Source: Enterobacter cloacae subsp. cloacae ATCC 13047
GTDB taxonomy: Bacteria > Pseudomonadota > Gammaproteobacteria > Enterobacterales > Enterobacteriaceae
DNA: 64,000 bases
Reading direction: 5' to 3'
Assembly (NCBI RefSeq): GCF_000025565.1
Contig: NC_014121.1
Coordinates: forward strand, 1 to 64,000
Position 1 is the first letter of the stretch. Each line of letters begins with the position of its first letter. The position numbers were made by a program, and so were the translations under genes. Positions 42,771 to 51,651 of the stretch are shown one piece after another. The notes beneath the pieces were generated by a model. That model worked only from the letters and a program-made list of their open reading frames with translations. It ran no database searches and was not told the origin of the DNA.

Positions 42771-43961
42771 ATGACAGAACATATCCAGCCCACGACCAGA
42801 CCGCAGACCAAAGAGGTTTCTCGCCCCAACTGGTCGGCGGTTTTTTCCGTGGCGTTCTGCGTCGCCTGTCTTATTACCGTCGAGTTTTTACCGGTCAGCC
42901 TGCTGACGCCGATGGCGCAGGATCTGGGCATTTCCGAAGGCGTAGCAGGGCAGTCCGTTACCGTGACCGCGTTTGTGGCGATGTTTGCCAGCCTGTTTAT
43001 CACGCAGGTTATTGGCGCGATTGATCGCCGCAAAGTGGTCATTCTCTTCAGCGTGCTCCTGACGCTCTCCTGTCTGCTGGTCTCTTTCGCGGAGAGCTTC
43101 ACCCTGCTGCTGCTCGGCCGCGCCTGTCTGGGTCTGGGGTTGGGCGGTTTCTGGGCAATGTCCGCCTCGCTCACCATGCGTCTGGTGCCGGCACGCACCG
43201 TGCCGAAAGCCCTCTCCGTTATCTTTGGCGCGGTCTCCATCGCGCTGGTGATTGCCGCGCCGCTGGGGAGTTTCCTTGGCGGAATCATCGGCTGGCGTAA
43301 CGTCTTTAACGCCGCAGCGGTGATGGGTTTTCTCTGCATTCTGTGGGTGTGGAAAGCGCTGCCGTCCTTGCCGGGAGAAGCGGCGCACCATAAACAGAAC
43401 ATGTTCAGTCTGCTTAAGCGCCCCGGCGTGCTGGCGGGGATGACCGCCATCTTCATGGCCTTTGCCGGGCAGTTTGCCTTCTTTACCTATATCCGCCCGG
43501 TCTTTATGACCATGGCGGGCTTTGACGTGGATGGCCTGACGCTGGTGCTGCTCAGCTTCGGTATCGCCAGCTTTGTCGGCACCTCGCTGTCGTCTCAGTT
43601 CCTGAAGCGCTCCCTGAAAGTGGCGCTTGCTGGCGCCCCGCTGGTACTGGCTGTCAGTGCCGTCGTGCTCATTCTGTGGGGCAGCGACAAATGGGTTGCC
43701 TCGGCGATTGCGATTATCTGGGGCTTTGCCTTTGCGCTGGTGCCGGTGGGCTGGTCGACGTGGATCACCCGCTCGCTTGCCGATCAGGCTGAAAAAGCCG
43801 GGTCGATTCAGGTGGCGGTGATCCAGCTGGCGAACACCTGCGGCGCGGCGGTGGGCGGCGTGGCGCTCGACCACCTGGGGCTGACGTCGCCGCTGGTCAT
43901 CTCCGGCACGCTGATGCTGCTGACCGCGCTGCTGGTGGCTGGGAAAGTGAAGGCGAAGTAA
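42771..43961 (+). CDS. nepI: Purine ribonucleoside exporter NepI
   Basis: MFS drug:proton antiporter-type exporter of inosine, guanosine and 6-mercaptopurine in E. coli. The ATG at 42771, preceded by CAGGTGAC, gives 396 residues. Twelve helices; [15 protein letters not shown] in helix 1 and [19 protein letters not shown] in helix 4 are typical of the family. Confidence 0.93.
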   Translation: MTEHIQPTTRPQTKEVSRPNWSAVFSVAFCVACLITVEFLPVSLLTPMAQDLGISEGVAGQSVTVTAFVAMFASLFITQVIGAIDRRKVVILFSVLLTLSCLLVSFAESFTLLLLGRACLGLGLGGFWAMSASLTMRLVPARTVPKALSVIFGAVSIALVIAAPLGSFLGGIIGWRNVFNAAAVMGFLCILWVWKALPSLPGEAAHHKQNMFSLLKRPGVLAGMTAIFMAFAGQFAFFTYIRPVFMTMAGFDVDGLTLVLLSFGIASFVGTSLSSQFLKRSLKVALAGAPLVLAVSAVVLILWGSDKWVASAIAIIWGFAFALVPVGWSTWITRSLADQAEKAGSIQVAVIQLANTCGAAVGGVALDHLGLTSPLVISGTLMLLTALLVAGKVKAK

Positions 43962-43970
43962 TGCTTTTCT

Positions 43971-44003
43971 CCCTCTCCCGTGGGAGAGGGCTGGGGTGAG
44001 GGC
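43971..44003. repeat. Dispersed palindromic repeat, copy 2 (inverted)
   Basis: CCCTCTCCCGTGGGAGAGGG followed by CTGGGGTGAGGGC, the reverse complement of the unit at 16966. It lies between the convergent nepI and yicL genes. Confidence 0.8.
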
Positions 44004-44009
44004 AACAGG

Positions 44010-44915
44010 CTACTCCGGGGCTTTCACCCGTTTTCTCGAATCCATCGAAATCAACACCACCGACGACACGATCAGCAGCGTGCCCAGCCAGTCCGGCAGC
44101 GTAAACGCCACGCCCAGTAAAATCACCGACAGTAACGCGCTGCTCAGCGGCTCGGCGCAGCTCAGAATGCTCGCTTTCGGCCCGCCGATCATCTGCGCGC
44201 CTTTCAGGTACAGGCTGAAGGTCAGCGCCGTGCCGATCACCACCAGGTAGAAAAACGCCAGCAGCAGGCTGCCGTCAATAACAAACGCGGTGCCGCGTCC
44301 GGCGTAGAACGGCGTCAGCGTTAAGCCGGCGATCAACATACTCCAGCCGACAATCGGCAAGGTGCCGTAACGGGCGATCAGGGTTGACGGATACGTCGTG
44401 TAAAACGCGGCGGCAAAGGCCGAGGCAATGCCAAAGAACAAAGCCGCAGGCGAGATGGAGAGTGAAGTGGGGTCGCCGTGGGTGACCAGCAAAAATGTCC
44501 CCACCAGTGAGGTCAGGATCGCGGAAAGCACAAACAGACCCGGCCGCTTTTTCCGCGCCAGCGCAAACCACGCCACGATAATCGTCGGTGACAGAAACTG
44601 CAGCACGGTGGCCGTAGCCGCGTTGGATTTCTCGATTGTCACCAGGAAGGTGAGCTGCACCGTGAGCGCGCCAGCCAGGGAGAAAAACAGCAGGCTGAGG
44701 GCGTCTTTACGATGTTTGATGACCGAGAAAATTTTGTCGCCGTGAACGAAGGAAAGCGTCAGCAGGATCAGGCCGGTAAACAGCAGGCGAACCATGGTCA
44801 GATACGGTGACGAGATCTGGCTTTTCTCCATGATGTACTGCGCGCAAACCCCTGAGCTGCCCCATAAAACGGCGGCAATCAGGACGTTCAGCATCCCTTT
44901 ACGTGTGGAACCCAT
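44010..44915 (-). CDS. yicL: EamA-family permease YicL
   Basis: 301 residues from the ATG at 44915 ([21 protein letters not shown]), preceded by GGGGAGA; the longer frame to 44987 is not conserved. Ten helices in two EamA repeats. Matches E. coli YicL; substrate unknown. Flanked by inverted copies of a dispersed repeat. Confidence 0.93.
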   Translation of the reverse strand: MGSTRKGMLNVLIAAVLWGSSGVCAQYIMEKSQISSPYLTMVRLLFTGLILLTLSFVHGDKIFSVIKHRKDALSLLFFSLAGALTVQLTFLVTIEKSNAATATVLQFLSPTIIVAWFALARKKRPGLFVLSAILTSLVGTFLLVTHGDPTSLSISPAALFFGIASAFAAAFYTTYPSTLIARYGTLPIVGWSMLIAGLTLTPFYAGRGTAFVIDGSLLLAFFYLVVIGTALTFSLYLKGAQMIGGPKASILSCAEPLSSALLSVILLGVAFTLPDWLGTLLIVSSVVLISMDSRKRVKAPE

Positions 44916-44979
44916 GTTCTCCCCTGCGATGTTGTCGTTAATTCGGTCAACAGCATAGCATGGTTGTGTGCGGCCTGAC

Positions 44980-45013
44980 GCCCTCACCCTGACCCTCTCC
45001 CACAGGGAGAGGG
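44980..45013. repeat. Dispersed palindromic repeat, copy 3
   Basis: GCCCTCACCCTGACCCTCTC followed by CCACAGGGAGAGGG, in the same orientation as copy 1 and inverted relative to copy 2, 65 bases upstream of yicL. Confidence 0.8.
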
Positions 45014-45024
45014 AGCAAACACTA

Positions 45025-45050
45025 AAAACGGCAACTCTCGTTGCCGTTTT
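45025..45050 (-). terminator. Terminator of the beta-glucoside operon (bidirectional)
   Basis: An 11-bp stem, AAAACGGCAAC/GTTGCCGTTTT with loop TCTC. On the minus strand it follows the porin stop by ten bases and runs into TTTTTAG; on the plus strand it also ends in TTTT. Confidence 0.85.
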
Positions 45051-45059
45051 GCTTTTACC

Positions 45060-46439
45060 TTAGAACCACGCCTCCCACATTGCGCCGACGTTGAAGTCGT
45101 CCAGCGTTTCGTCTTTGGTATTGTTCACGCGGGCGGTACGTTCGTTATCCACTTTGCCGCCGGTGACGTAGAAGCGCAGCATCGGACGGAACTCCGGCCC
45201 CATGGCGATAGACATGTTCTGCGACAGGGTCAGCTTCCAGCCCTTGTTGTCGCCGCCGTTGTCGTAATCCACATGCTGCCAGCCTGCTTCCAGCCAGGTG
45301 GAGTGGACGTCGTTCCACCAGTGCATCGGACGTACAATGGCGTTGTAGTTCTTACGGTTATCGGTCTTATCACGGCTGTTGTCGTAGTCGTGGAAGGCGA
45401 GGATGTACTCCACCTGCGTGGCCTGGGTAAATTTGTACAGCCCTTCGAAGCTGGCATAGACCGTGGTCAGATCCTCGGTTTTATTGAACACGCTGTTGTC
45501 CGCGTTATCAGAGTAACGGGCAATCACCTTGTTCACGCCGCTGTCGTTGGTGTGGCTCAGCACCACGCCACCCTGCCAGGCATTCAGACGCTCATCGCTC
45601 TCCACCGCTTTTGAATCAAAGCCGTAGTTGGCGTAAAGCTCCAGATCCAGTGGACCGACTTTCATGCCGTGGATTTTAGAGGTGGCCGCGTAGTTACCTT
45701 TGTCGCCCGTGCCGGACCCGCCGGTACAGGTGATGCGTGACGGGTTGGCTTCATCTTCCATGACTTCCGGGCTACAGGATTCCACCGCCGCCACCGCGGC
45801 CACGTCAAACTGCACGCCGCCGATGTCGAAGTTCTTCACCCCGGCGCCCTGGCCGTCGTGGTTCATCCAGAAGTAATCGTTGATGCCCTGCTGCGGACGC
45901 TGGTGGAAGTCACGACCGGCCCAGAAGTAGGCGTTCGGGTTGGAGGCCATAATGTTGGTCACCCCCGCGTAGGCTTTTTTCAGGTTAACTTCATCGCCCC
46001 AGTGGTCGATCATCACGTTGATGTCCCAGATGGCGCCGTTGTCACCCTTGAAGGCCTTGGAGAGCTGGAATTCACCGCCGTTGCCTTCGTTACCCAGACG
46101 ACCGATGGCTGATGCCCCGTTATAGGAACCGTCCACCGCCACGTATTTCTGGTCAGCGGCCTGGAAGTGCGCGCCGTAGCGGGCATAACCGGTAAATTTA
46201 ATGCCGAACGGAATAGCCATATCCGGGGATTGCGCCGCGCTTTGCGGCTCCGTCACCACGTCGGCTTTTTTCGCGACCGCGGCATCCATTTTGGCCTGAC
46301 GCTCCGCGAGGGCTTTATCCACCGCTTTTGCCACAATGGCGTCGATTTGTTCCTGGGTAAATTCCTGTGCGAGTACAGAAATTGGGCAAAGCGCGGCGAT
46401 AACCGCCATGGTTAATGGAAGTTTTTTTAGGGTAGTCAT
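45060..46439 (-). CDS. LamB-type carbohydrate porin
   Basis: 459-residue outer-membrane porin. Signal peptide to VLAQ, then a helical, Ala/Lys-rich segment (residues about 26-60, EQIDAIVAKAVDKALAERQAK) like the periplasmic coiled coil of ScrY, then an 18-strand LamB barrel starting IPFGIKFTGYARYGAHFQ and ending in aromatic AMWEAWF. Loop 3 cysteines are in VESCSPEVMEDEANPSRITC. Last gene of the beta-glucoside operon, so it likely passes aryl- or cellobiose-type glucosides, as BglH does. Confidence 0.9.
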   Translation of the reverse strand: MTTLKKLPLTMAVIAALCPISVLAQEFTQEQIDAIVAKAVDKALAERQAKMDAAVAKKADVVTEPQSAAQSPDMAIPFGIKFTGYARYGAHFQAADQKYVAVDGSYNGASAIGRLGNEGNGGEFQLSKAFKGDNGAIWDINVMIDHWGDEVNLKKAYAGVTNIMASNPNAYFWAGRDFHQRPQQGINDYFWMNHDGQGAGVKNFDIGGVQFDVAAVAAVESCSPEVMEDEANPSRITCTGGSGTGDKGNYAATSKIHGMKVGPLDLELYANYGFDSKAVESDERLNAWQGGVVLSHTNDSGVNKVIARYSDNADNSVFNKTEDLTTVYASFEGLYKFTQATQVEYILAFHDYDNSRDKTDNRKNYNAIVRPMHWWNDVHSTWLEAGWQHVDYDNGGDNKGWKLTLSQNMSIAMGPEFRPMLRFYVTGGKVDNERTARVNNTKDETLDDFNVGAMWEAWF

Positions 46440-46573
46440 GGTTATCTCAATATAGTTTAATTTTATTCAGACAATAACCATCCCGCTCCGATCTGACAGA
46501 GTATGTCGCTATCATCAGAACAAGTGGATTTCTATTTAAGGTACACAGGTATTACTCGTTATTTCGCCATAGA

Positions 46574-46876
46574 TTATCTCTGATATAAATGAATAATTTC
46601 TTCGGATAATTCACGCGCCAGTAATGAATTCATTAAATGATCTTGCGCGTGCACCATAATTAACGTCATCGGCTGACGGGCTTCACCCGCATCCTGCTCA
46701 ATGAGTTTGGTCTGCATCTTGTGCGCCTGGCGCGCGTAGCCATCGGCTTCGCGCAGCAGGCTTTTGGCTTCGTCAATGTTGCCCTGCCGCGCAGCGTGCA
46801 GTGCTTCAAAGCACAGGCTGCGCGACTGACCCGCATTGACGATGATTTCCATCACGGCTTCTTCTAAGGCAATCAT
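46574..46876 (-). CDS. PTS IIA component, lactose/cellobiose family
   Basis: 100 residues of the IIA-Lac/Chb fold, a three-helix protein that passes phosphate from HPr to IIB. The phosphorylated His is in TLIMVHAQDHLM. Its ATG is 11 bases after the GH1 gene stop. A 134-bp gap separates it from the porin gene. Confidence 0.9.
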   Translation of the reverse strand: MIALEEAVMEIIVNAGQSRSLCFEALHAARQGNIDEAKSLLREADGYARQAHKMQTKLIEQDAGEARQPMTLIMVHAQDHLMNSLLARELSEEIIHLYQR

Positions 46877-46887
46877 CGTCTTTCTCT

Positions 46888-48261
46888 CTATTTCTCGAAA
46901 CTATTATGTAAAGAGGTGGCAGCAAACCACTCTCCGCTCTTTTTAATGGTGCGCTGTTGCGTAGTTAAATCGAGCTGAATAAAGCCATAGCGGTTTTTAT
47001 ACGCATTACACCACGACCAGTTATCAATAAACGTCCACATATGGTAACCAAGACAGTGACACCCTTCGCTAATACCTTTATGCAGCCAGGCTAAATGTCC
47101 GGAAATAAAATCGATGCGGTATTGATCATTGATTTGGCCATTTTCAATAAAACGCTGTTCATTTTCGACACCCATTCCGTTTTCAGAAATAAAACAGCGT
47201 GGGTTGCCGTAATTGTCGCGCAGATTAACCAGAATATCGTAAATACCCGGCTCGTAAATTTCCCAGCCACGGTACGGGTTCATCTTGCGGCCCGGCATCT
47301 CGTAGTTATCAAAGAACCACTCCGGCATAAACGGCGCCTGCGGGTTCACCGCGCTGTCGCGACACTTCACGCGACGCGGCTGGTAATAGTTAATGCCGAG
47401 CAGGTCGATTTTCCCTTCCGCGATCAGGAAACTGTCCTCCGGTTTACAGGCGGGCAGCTGGTCGTAAGATTTCAACAGCGCCACCAGATCGGCCGGGTAT
47501 TCGCCGCGCAGAACCGGGTCCAGGAAGCTGCGGTTGAACATCAGATCCGCAATGTGCGCCGCCTTCACGTCCGCCGGGTTTTGCGAGCGCGGGTAGGACG
47601 GCGTCAGGTTGAGCACGATGCCGATCTCACCTGCGTAATGTCCGGCGCGGTAGGCCTGGACAGCCTTCGCGTGGGCCAGCACGGTGTGATACGCCACGGT
47701 GGCCGCCCGACGGAAATCCACCACGTTGGGGTAGTGGAAATCGTACAGATAACCGCCTTCAACCGGGACAATCGGCTCGTTGAAGGTAAACCAGTGCAGC
47801 ACGCGGTCGCCAAACAGGTCGAAGCAAATCTGCGCATAGCGGGCGTAAGCGTCCACCACCTCCCGGTTTTCCCAGCCGCCAATCTCCTGCATCGCCATCG
47901 GCATGTCGAAATGGAACAGGGTGATAAATGGCGTAATGCCCTGCTCGATCAGCTCATCAATGACCTGGTTATAAAATTCGACCGCCTTTGGATTCACTTC
48001 ACCGATACCGTCGGGGATCAGGCGCGCCCAGCTTATAGAAGTGCGAAAGCTGTTGTGGTTCAGCTGCTTTAACAGCTGAATGTCCGTTTTCCAGTGCTGA
48101 TAAAACGTGGAGGTATGCTGCGGCCCCACGCCGTTGTGAAAACGGTTCGGCTCGCGGGCAAACCAGTAATCCCATGTGGTTTCACCCTCTCGTGTCCCTT
48201 CGGTCTGGAGAGCAGAGCTTGCGCTGCCCCACCAGAAATTATCGGGGAATGTATATTTCAT
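46888..48261 (-). CDS. 6-phospho-beta-glucosidase (GH1)
   Basis: 457-residue family 1 glycosidase that splits the phosphorylated beta-glucoside delivered by the PTS. N-terminal FWWGSASSALQTEG, acid/base Glu in WFTFNEPIV and nucleophile Glu in FISENGMG are intact. The C-terminal NRYGFIQLDL with basic residues fits a phosphosugar pocket. Located between IIC and IIA genes of one operon. Confidence 0.94.
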   Translation of the reverse strand: MKYTFPDNFWWGSASSALQTEGTREGETTWDYWFAREPNRFHNGVGPQHTSTFYQHWKTDIQLLKQLNHNSFRTSISWARLIPDGIGEVNPKAVEFYNQVIDELIEQGITPFITLFHFDMPMAMQEIGGWENREVVDAYARYAQICFDLFGDRVLHWFTFNEPIVPVEGGYLYDFHYPNVVDFRRAATVAYHTVLAHAKAVQAYRAGHYAGEIGIVLNLTPSYPRSQNPADVKAAHIADLMFNRSFLDPVLRGEYPADLVALLKSYDQLPACKPEDSFLIAEGKIDLLGINYYQPRRVKCRDSAVNPQAPFMPEWFFDNYEMPGRKMNPYRGWEIYEPGIYDILVNLRDNYGNPRCFISENGMGVENEQRFIENGQINDQYRIDFISGHLAWLHKGISEGCHCLGYHMWTFIDNWSWCNAYKNRYGFIQLDLTTQQRTIKKSGEWFAATSLHNSFEK

Positions 48262-48278
48262 GACGCTTCCTCTTTGAC

Positions 48279-49604
48279 TTAATTGCTTGCGGTCTCAGCG
48301 GTACCGACGGTTGCCTGAGCTTTCTGCTCTTCGTTTTTCATCAACGTACGCTCGTAAGCACGCAGGAACGGCAGGTACATCAGCGCTGACATCACCATAC
48401 AGATGAGACACATCACCACCGGGCTCAGCGCCCAGTTGGCAGCCCATGAGGCGCCAATTGGTGCGGGCGTGGTCCACGGCGTTAACGATACCACCTGTGC
48501 CAGCCAGCCCAGTTTGGTTGCCGCGTACGCCAGGCACGCATTCACCAGCGGAACACACACGAACGGGATAAACAGCATCGGGTTCATGATAATGGGGGCG
48601 CCGAACAGGATCGGTTCGTTGATGTTAAAGAAGCTTGGCACAACGCCCATTTTGCCGATGGTGCGTAAGTGCGTTACCCGGCTACGCAGCAGCAGGAAGG
48701 CCAGCGGCAGTGTGGAGCCTACGCCGCCAATCAGCAGGTAGTGATCCCAGAAGCCCTGCAGGTAAACGTGTGGCAGTGCCGCACCGGCCGCCAGAGCCGC
48801 CTGGTTTGCCGACAGGTTCGCCATCCAGAACGGGTTCATGATGCCGGTGACAATCAGCGAGCCGTGGATACCGGCGAACCAGAAGATCTGGCACAGCAGC
48901 ACGGAGAGCAGAATGGCGGGCAGCGAGTCAGACGCAGAGACCAGCGGTTCCAGCAGGTGCATAATCGCCTGTGGGATGATCATGCCTGTCTGCGCCTCGA
49001 TAAACAGGTTCAGCGGATGCAGGGTGCCAATCACCACCATCACCGGGATCAGGATCTCAAACGAACGCGCCACGCCGGTCGGGACTTCCTTCGGCAGACG
49101 AATGGTCACGTTGTTCTGCTTCAGCCACGCGTAGACGCGGGTGGCGTAGATGGCGGTGATCAGCGCAGTGAAAATCCCCTGACCAGACAGGTACTGGGTG
49201 GAGATCTTACCGTCCGCATACGGCGCGGCGACCAGCAGGAAGGCCATAAAGGCCAGCAGGCCGGACATCACCGGGTCGAGATTAAACTGACGCCCCAGGC
49301 TCGCCCCGATCCCCACCGAGATGAAGAAGGTCATCACGCCCATGCTGAGGTTAAACGGCAGCATCAGCTGTTCGCGATAAGTCTGGGAGAAATCCAGCCA
49401 GCCGCGGGCAAAGCTGTTGGTGGTATCCGCCGAGAACGGCGGGAAGATGAACACCAGCATAAACGAGCCGATGATCATAAACGGCAGCGCGGCGGTAAAG
49501 CCGTCGCGGATGGCAATCACATACTTTTGCTGGCCGAGCTTCGCGGCCAGCGGGGTAATTGACTGCTCAATCACCGCGACCATGGATTGATATAACGAAC
49601 TCAT
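48279..49604 (-). CDS. PTS IIC component, cellobiose type
   Basis: 441-residue membrane permease of the lactose/cellobiose PTS family. The start LYQSMVAVIEQSITPLAAKLGQQKYVIAIRDGFTAALPFMIIGS is typical (core GFTAALPFMIIGSF), and NINEPILFGAPI carries the substrate-binding Glu of IIC-Chb proteins. It works with the adjacent IIB and IIA. Confidence 0.93.
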   Translation of the reverse strand: MSSLYQSMVAVIEQSITPLAAKLGQQKYVIAIRDGFTAALPFMIIGSFMLVFIFPPFSADTTNSFARGWLDFSQTYREQLMLPFNLSMGVMTFFISVGIGASLGRQFNLDPVMSGLLAFMAFLLVAAPYADGKISTQYLSGQGIFTALITAIYATRVYAWLKQNNVTIRLPKEVPTGVARSFEILIPVMVVIGTLHPLNLFIEAQTGMIIPQAIMHLLEPLVSASDSLPAILLSVLLCQIFWFAGIHGSLIVTGIMNPFWMANLSANQAALAAGAALPHVYLQGFWDHYLLIGGVGSTLPLAFLLLRSRVTHLRTIGKMGVVPSFFNINEPILFGAPIIMNPMLFIPFVCVPLVNACLAYAATKLGWLAQVVSLTPWTTPAPIGASWAANWALSPVVMCLICMVMSALMYLPFLRAYERTLMKNEEQKAQATVGTAETASN

Positions 49605-49615
49605 GTGAACACCTT

Positions 49616-49930
49616 TTAGTGTGCCGCTTCGATGAGCGACAGAGCATAGTCCAGTACTTTATCGCCACGCTGCATGCCGTAGTCCATCATATCGATGGGC
49701 TGGACCGGAATGCCTTTTGTGGCCGCCTTGTCTGAGAGTGTCTGTAACATGTATTTCACTTGCGGTCCGAGAAGCACCACCTGATATTGCGGAAACTGCG
49801 TATCAAATTCGGAAACGCCGTACGCATCAATTTTTACCGCCAAACCGCGTTCTTTCGCCACATCGACCATTTTGCTGACCAGCAGGCTGGTGGACATCCC
49901 GGCAGAGCAGCAGAGCATAATCTTGAACAT
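49616..49930 (-). CDS. PTS IIB component, cellobiose type
   Basis: 104 residues from the ATG at 49930 (MFKIMLCCSAGMSTSLLV); a TTG six bases upstream is a less likely start. The phosphocysteine is the second Cys of the CCSAGMSTS P-loop. First gene of the operon, 54 bp downstream of a perfect palindromic operator. Confidence 0.92.
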   Translation of the reverse strand: MFKIMLCCSAGMSTSLLVSKMVDVAKERGLAVKIDAYGVSEFDTQFPQYQVVLLGPQVKYMLQTLSDKAATKGIPVQPIDMMDYGMQRGDKVLDYALSLIEAAH

Positions 49931-49983
49931 CGACAACCATCCTCAAAATGTAAATAGATATTGCGGTAATGATTGGATATCAG

Positions 49984-50001
49984 ATGGAAACCGGTTTCCA
50001 T
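49984..50001. promoter_or_regulatory. LacI-type operator upstream of the PTS operon
   Basis: ATGGAAACCGGTTTCCAT is a perfect 18-bp palindrome with the central CG typical of LacI/GalR operators. It is placed to repress the PTS operon. Confidence 0.85.
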
Positions 50002-50103
50002 TTATAAAAGACAGAAGTGTGACAACCATCAAGATCCCTTATATATGAGGCTAATTAACCCGATGTGCGTCACAGAATTTGGCTGTTTTGACATCATTTT
50101 GAG

Positions 50104-50141
50104 TGGAAACGGAAAATCGGTTTCCATGGGAAACGGAAACG
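50104..50141. promoter_or_regulatory. Operator half-site cluster upstream of the LacI-type gene
   Basis: Four half sites, GGAAAC (50105-50110), GGTTTCC (50119-50125), GGGAAAC (50128-50134) and GGAAAC (50135-50140), sit about 120 bp from the main operator. They could support looping or autoregulation. With the main operator, this is what the 293-bp intergenic region holds. Confidence 0.6.
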
Positions 50142-50223
50142 GATATACTCCTTACTGGCTATAATGTGAGCCGTAGCGGTAATGGAATTTGCAGGCGCGA
50201 GGTAAGCCTGTCAGGGGAAAAAG

Positions 50224-51174
50224 ATGTCGACAATCAATGATGTATCACGTCTTGCCGGGGTGTCGAAAGCCACGGTATCGCGAGTGTTGAGTGGGTCGCG
50301 TGGCGTAAAGGAAGCCAGCCGTCAGGCCGTTCTGAAAGCGGTAGATGAACTGAACTACCGGCCCAATGTGATTGCGCAGTCGCTGCTGAGCCAGTCGACG
50401 GGGTGTATCGGGGTGATTTGCGCGCAGGAGAATATTAACCAGACGACCGGTTATCTGTACGCGCTGGAAAAACAGCTCAGCCAGCATCAAAAACACCTGC
50501 TGCTGCGCTTCGCCCATAGCAAAGCGGACGTGCTGCACGCCCTGGAAGAGCTCTCCTGTGGGCTTTGCGATGACATTCTGGTGATTGGCGCGCGTTTTCC
50601 ACTGGATATCGACATGGATAACGTCATCCTGGTTGACTGTATGGGCTCAGAAAATCCCAACAGCATCCAGTTCGATCACGCCTTCGCCGCCGAAACCGCC
50701 TGTAACTACCTTACCAGCCAGGGACGCCGCCAGATTGCCCTGATCCATCCGCACGGTAGCGGCTTTGCCGATCAGGTGCTGCTGGGCTACAAACATGCGC
50801 TGGAAAAAAATTTCCTGCCCTTCAACCGCAACCTCGTGTTTATGGATGCGACCTCCTCGTCCGTGGCGCTGCAGGAGCTGCTGAATAACGCCAGCACGCT
50901 GAATTTCAACGCATTACTGGTTGCGGACGAGCAGGAAGCGCAGCGGGTGATCCCGCAGTTGCAGGCGTTTAATAAATCGGTGCCGGAGGACATCATGGTC
51001 TTCAGCCTTGCCGGATCGCTGCATCTGCCAGGCATTCCGGTGATCCCGGCCATTGAGTATTCCATGGATGCCATGGCGGCGCGCATCGTGAGCTGGTTGA
51101 CGGAAAAAACACAGATGCTCGGGTCGTACGTGCTGCGCGGGGATTTGATCATTCCGGATGTGCGTAAGCGTTAA
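50224..51174 (+). CDS. LacI-family repressor of the beta-glucoside operon
   Basis: 316 residues. N-terminal helix-turn-helix STINDVSRLAGVSKATVSRVL and hinge helix YRPNVIAQSL, then a periplasmic-binding-like ligand domain. AscG-like by type. Divergent from the PTS genes with operators between, so it is the likely local repressor, induced by the substrate or its phosphate. Confidence 0.92.
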   Translation: MSTINDVSRLAGVSKATVSRVLSGSRGVKEASRQAVLKAVDELNYRPNVIAQSLLSQSTGCIGVICAQENINQTTGYLYALEKQLSQHQKHLLLRFAHSKADVLHALEELSCGLCDDILVIGARFPLDIDMDNVILVDCMGSENPNSIQFDHAFAAETACNYLTSQGRRQIALIHPHGSGFADQVLLGYKHALEKNFLPFNRNLVFMDATSSSVALQELLNNASTLNFNALLVADEQEAQRVIPQLQAFNKSVPEDIMVFSLAGSLHLPGIPVIPAIEYSMDAMAARIVSWLTEKTQMLGSYVLRGDLIIPDVRKR

Positions 51175-51183
51175 AAATGTTGT

Positions 51184-51215
51184 GCAGGCCGGGTAAGGCG
51201 CAGCCGCCACCCGGC
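51184..51215. repeat. REP element after the LacI-type gene
   Basis: GCAGGCCGGGTAAGGCGCAG followed by CCGCCACCCGGC between convergent genes. Confidence 0.85.
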
Positions 51216-51235
51216 GAGAAGCACGTTTCCAGCCC

Positions 51236-51532
51236 TCAATAATCCTCCATACAATCCACCTGACTCACCGCGTCCCAGTAGGCCTCCAGGTTGTCACGCT
51301 TCACGGCCGTGATGGCGTTTTTAATCAGCAACTGGTTGGCCTCGGACGATAAAATCATGGCCTGCCAGGCTTTATCGCTCTGTTTTTTCTGGGGCGTGCA
51401 GGCTTTTTTCACATCTTTGAGTACCTGCTGCTTGATTTGAGCCTCCCGCGCCGGGTCGTCCTTTTCCTGAGCATGGGCAAACGCGGCGAACAGCAGGCAG
51501 ACCAGCAGACAAACCAGGTGTGCAGATTTCAT
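51236..51532 (-). CDS. yicS: Small secreted protein YicS
   Basis: 98 residues from the ATG at 51532, preceded by GGAGG; longer starts are not conserved. Signal peptide MKSAHLVCLLVCLLFAAFAHA, then a small helical domain with two Cys (KACTPQKK and VDCMEDY) that may form a disulphide. Similar to E. coli YicS in size, cysteine pattern and the KKxCTPQ motif; function unknown. In E. coli it neighbours nlpA, which here lies 7 kb away beyond the efflux operon. Confidence 0.82.
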   Translation of the reverse strand: MKSAHLVCLLVCLLFAAFAHAQEKDDPAREAQIKQQVLKDVKKACTPQKKQSDKAWQAMILSSEANQLLIKNAITAVKRDNLEAYWDAVSQVDCMEDY

Positions 51533-51651
51533 CGAAACCTCCATTAAGAGACACATGCTTCCCCAGAAATATATCGTTACATTCAGTGTAGCGACGCCAG
51601 CCGAAAGTATGAATTTTCTCTTCACCGCATATCCGGATTGCCCCGCAAGCG

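Noticed and set aside
50063..50073. TGTGCGTCACA as a CRP site in the LacI-operon intergenic region
   Set aside because: The spacing between TGTG and CACA is far shorter than the six-base CRP spacer requires.
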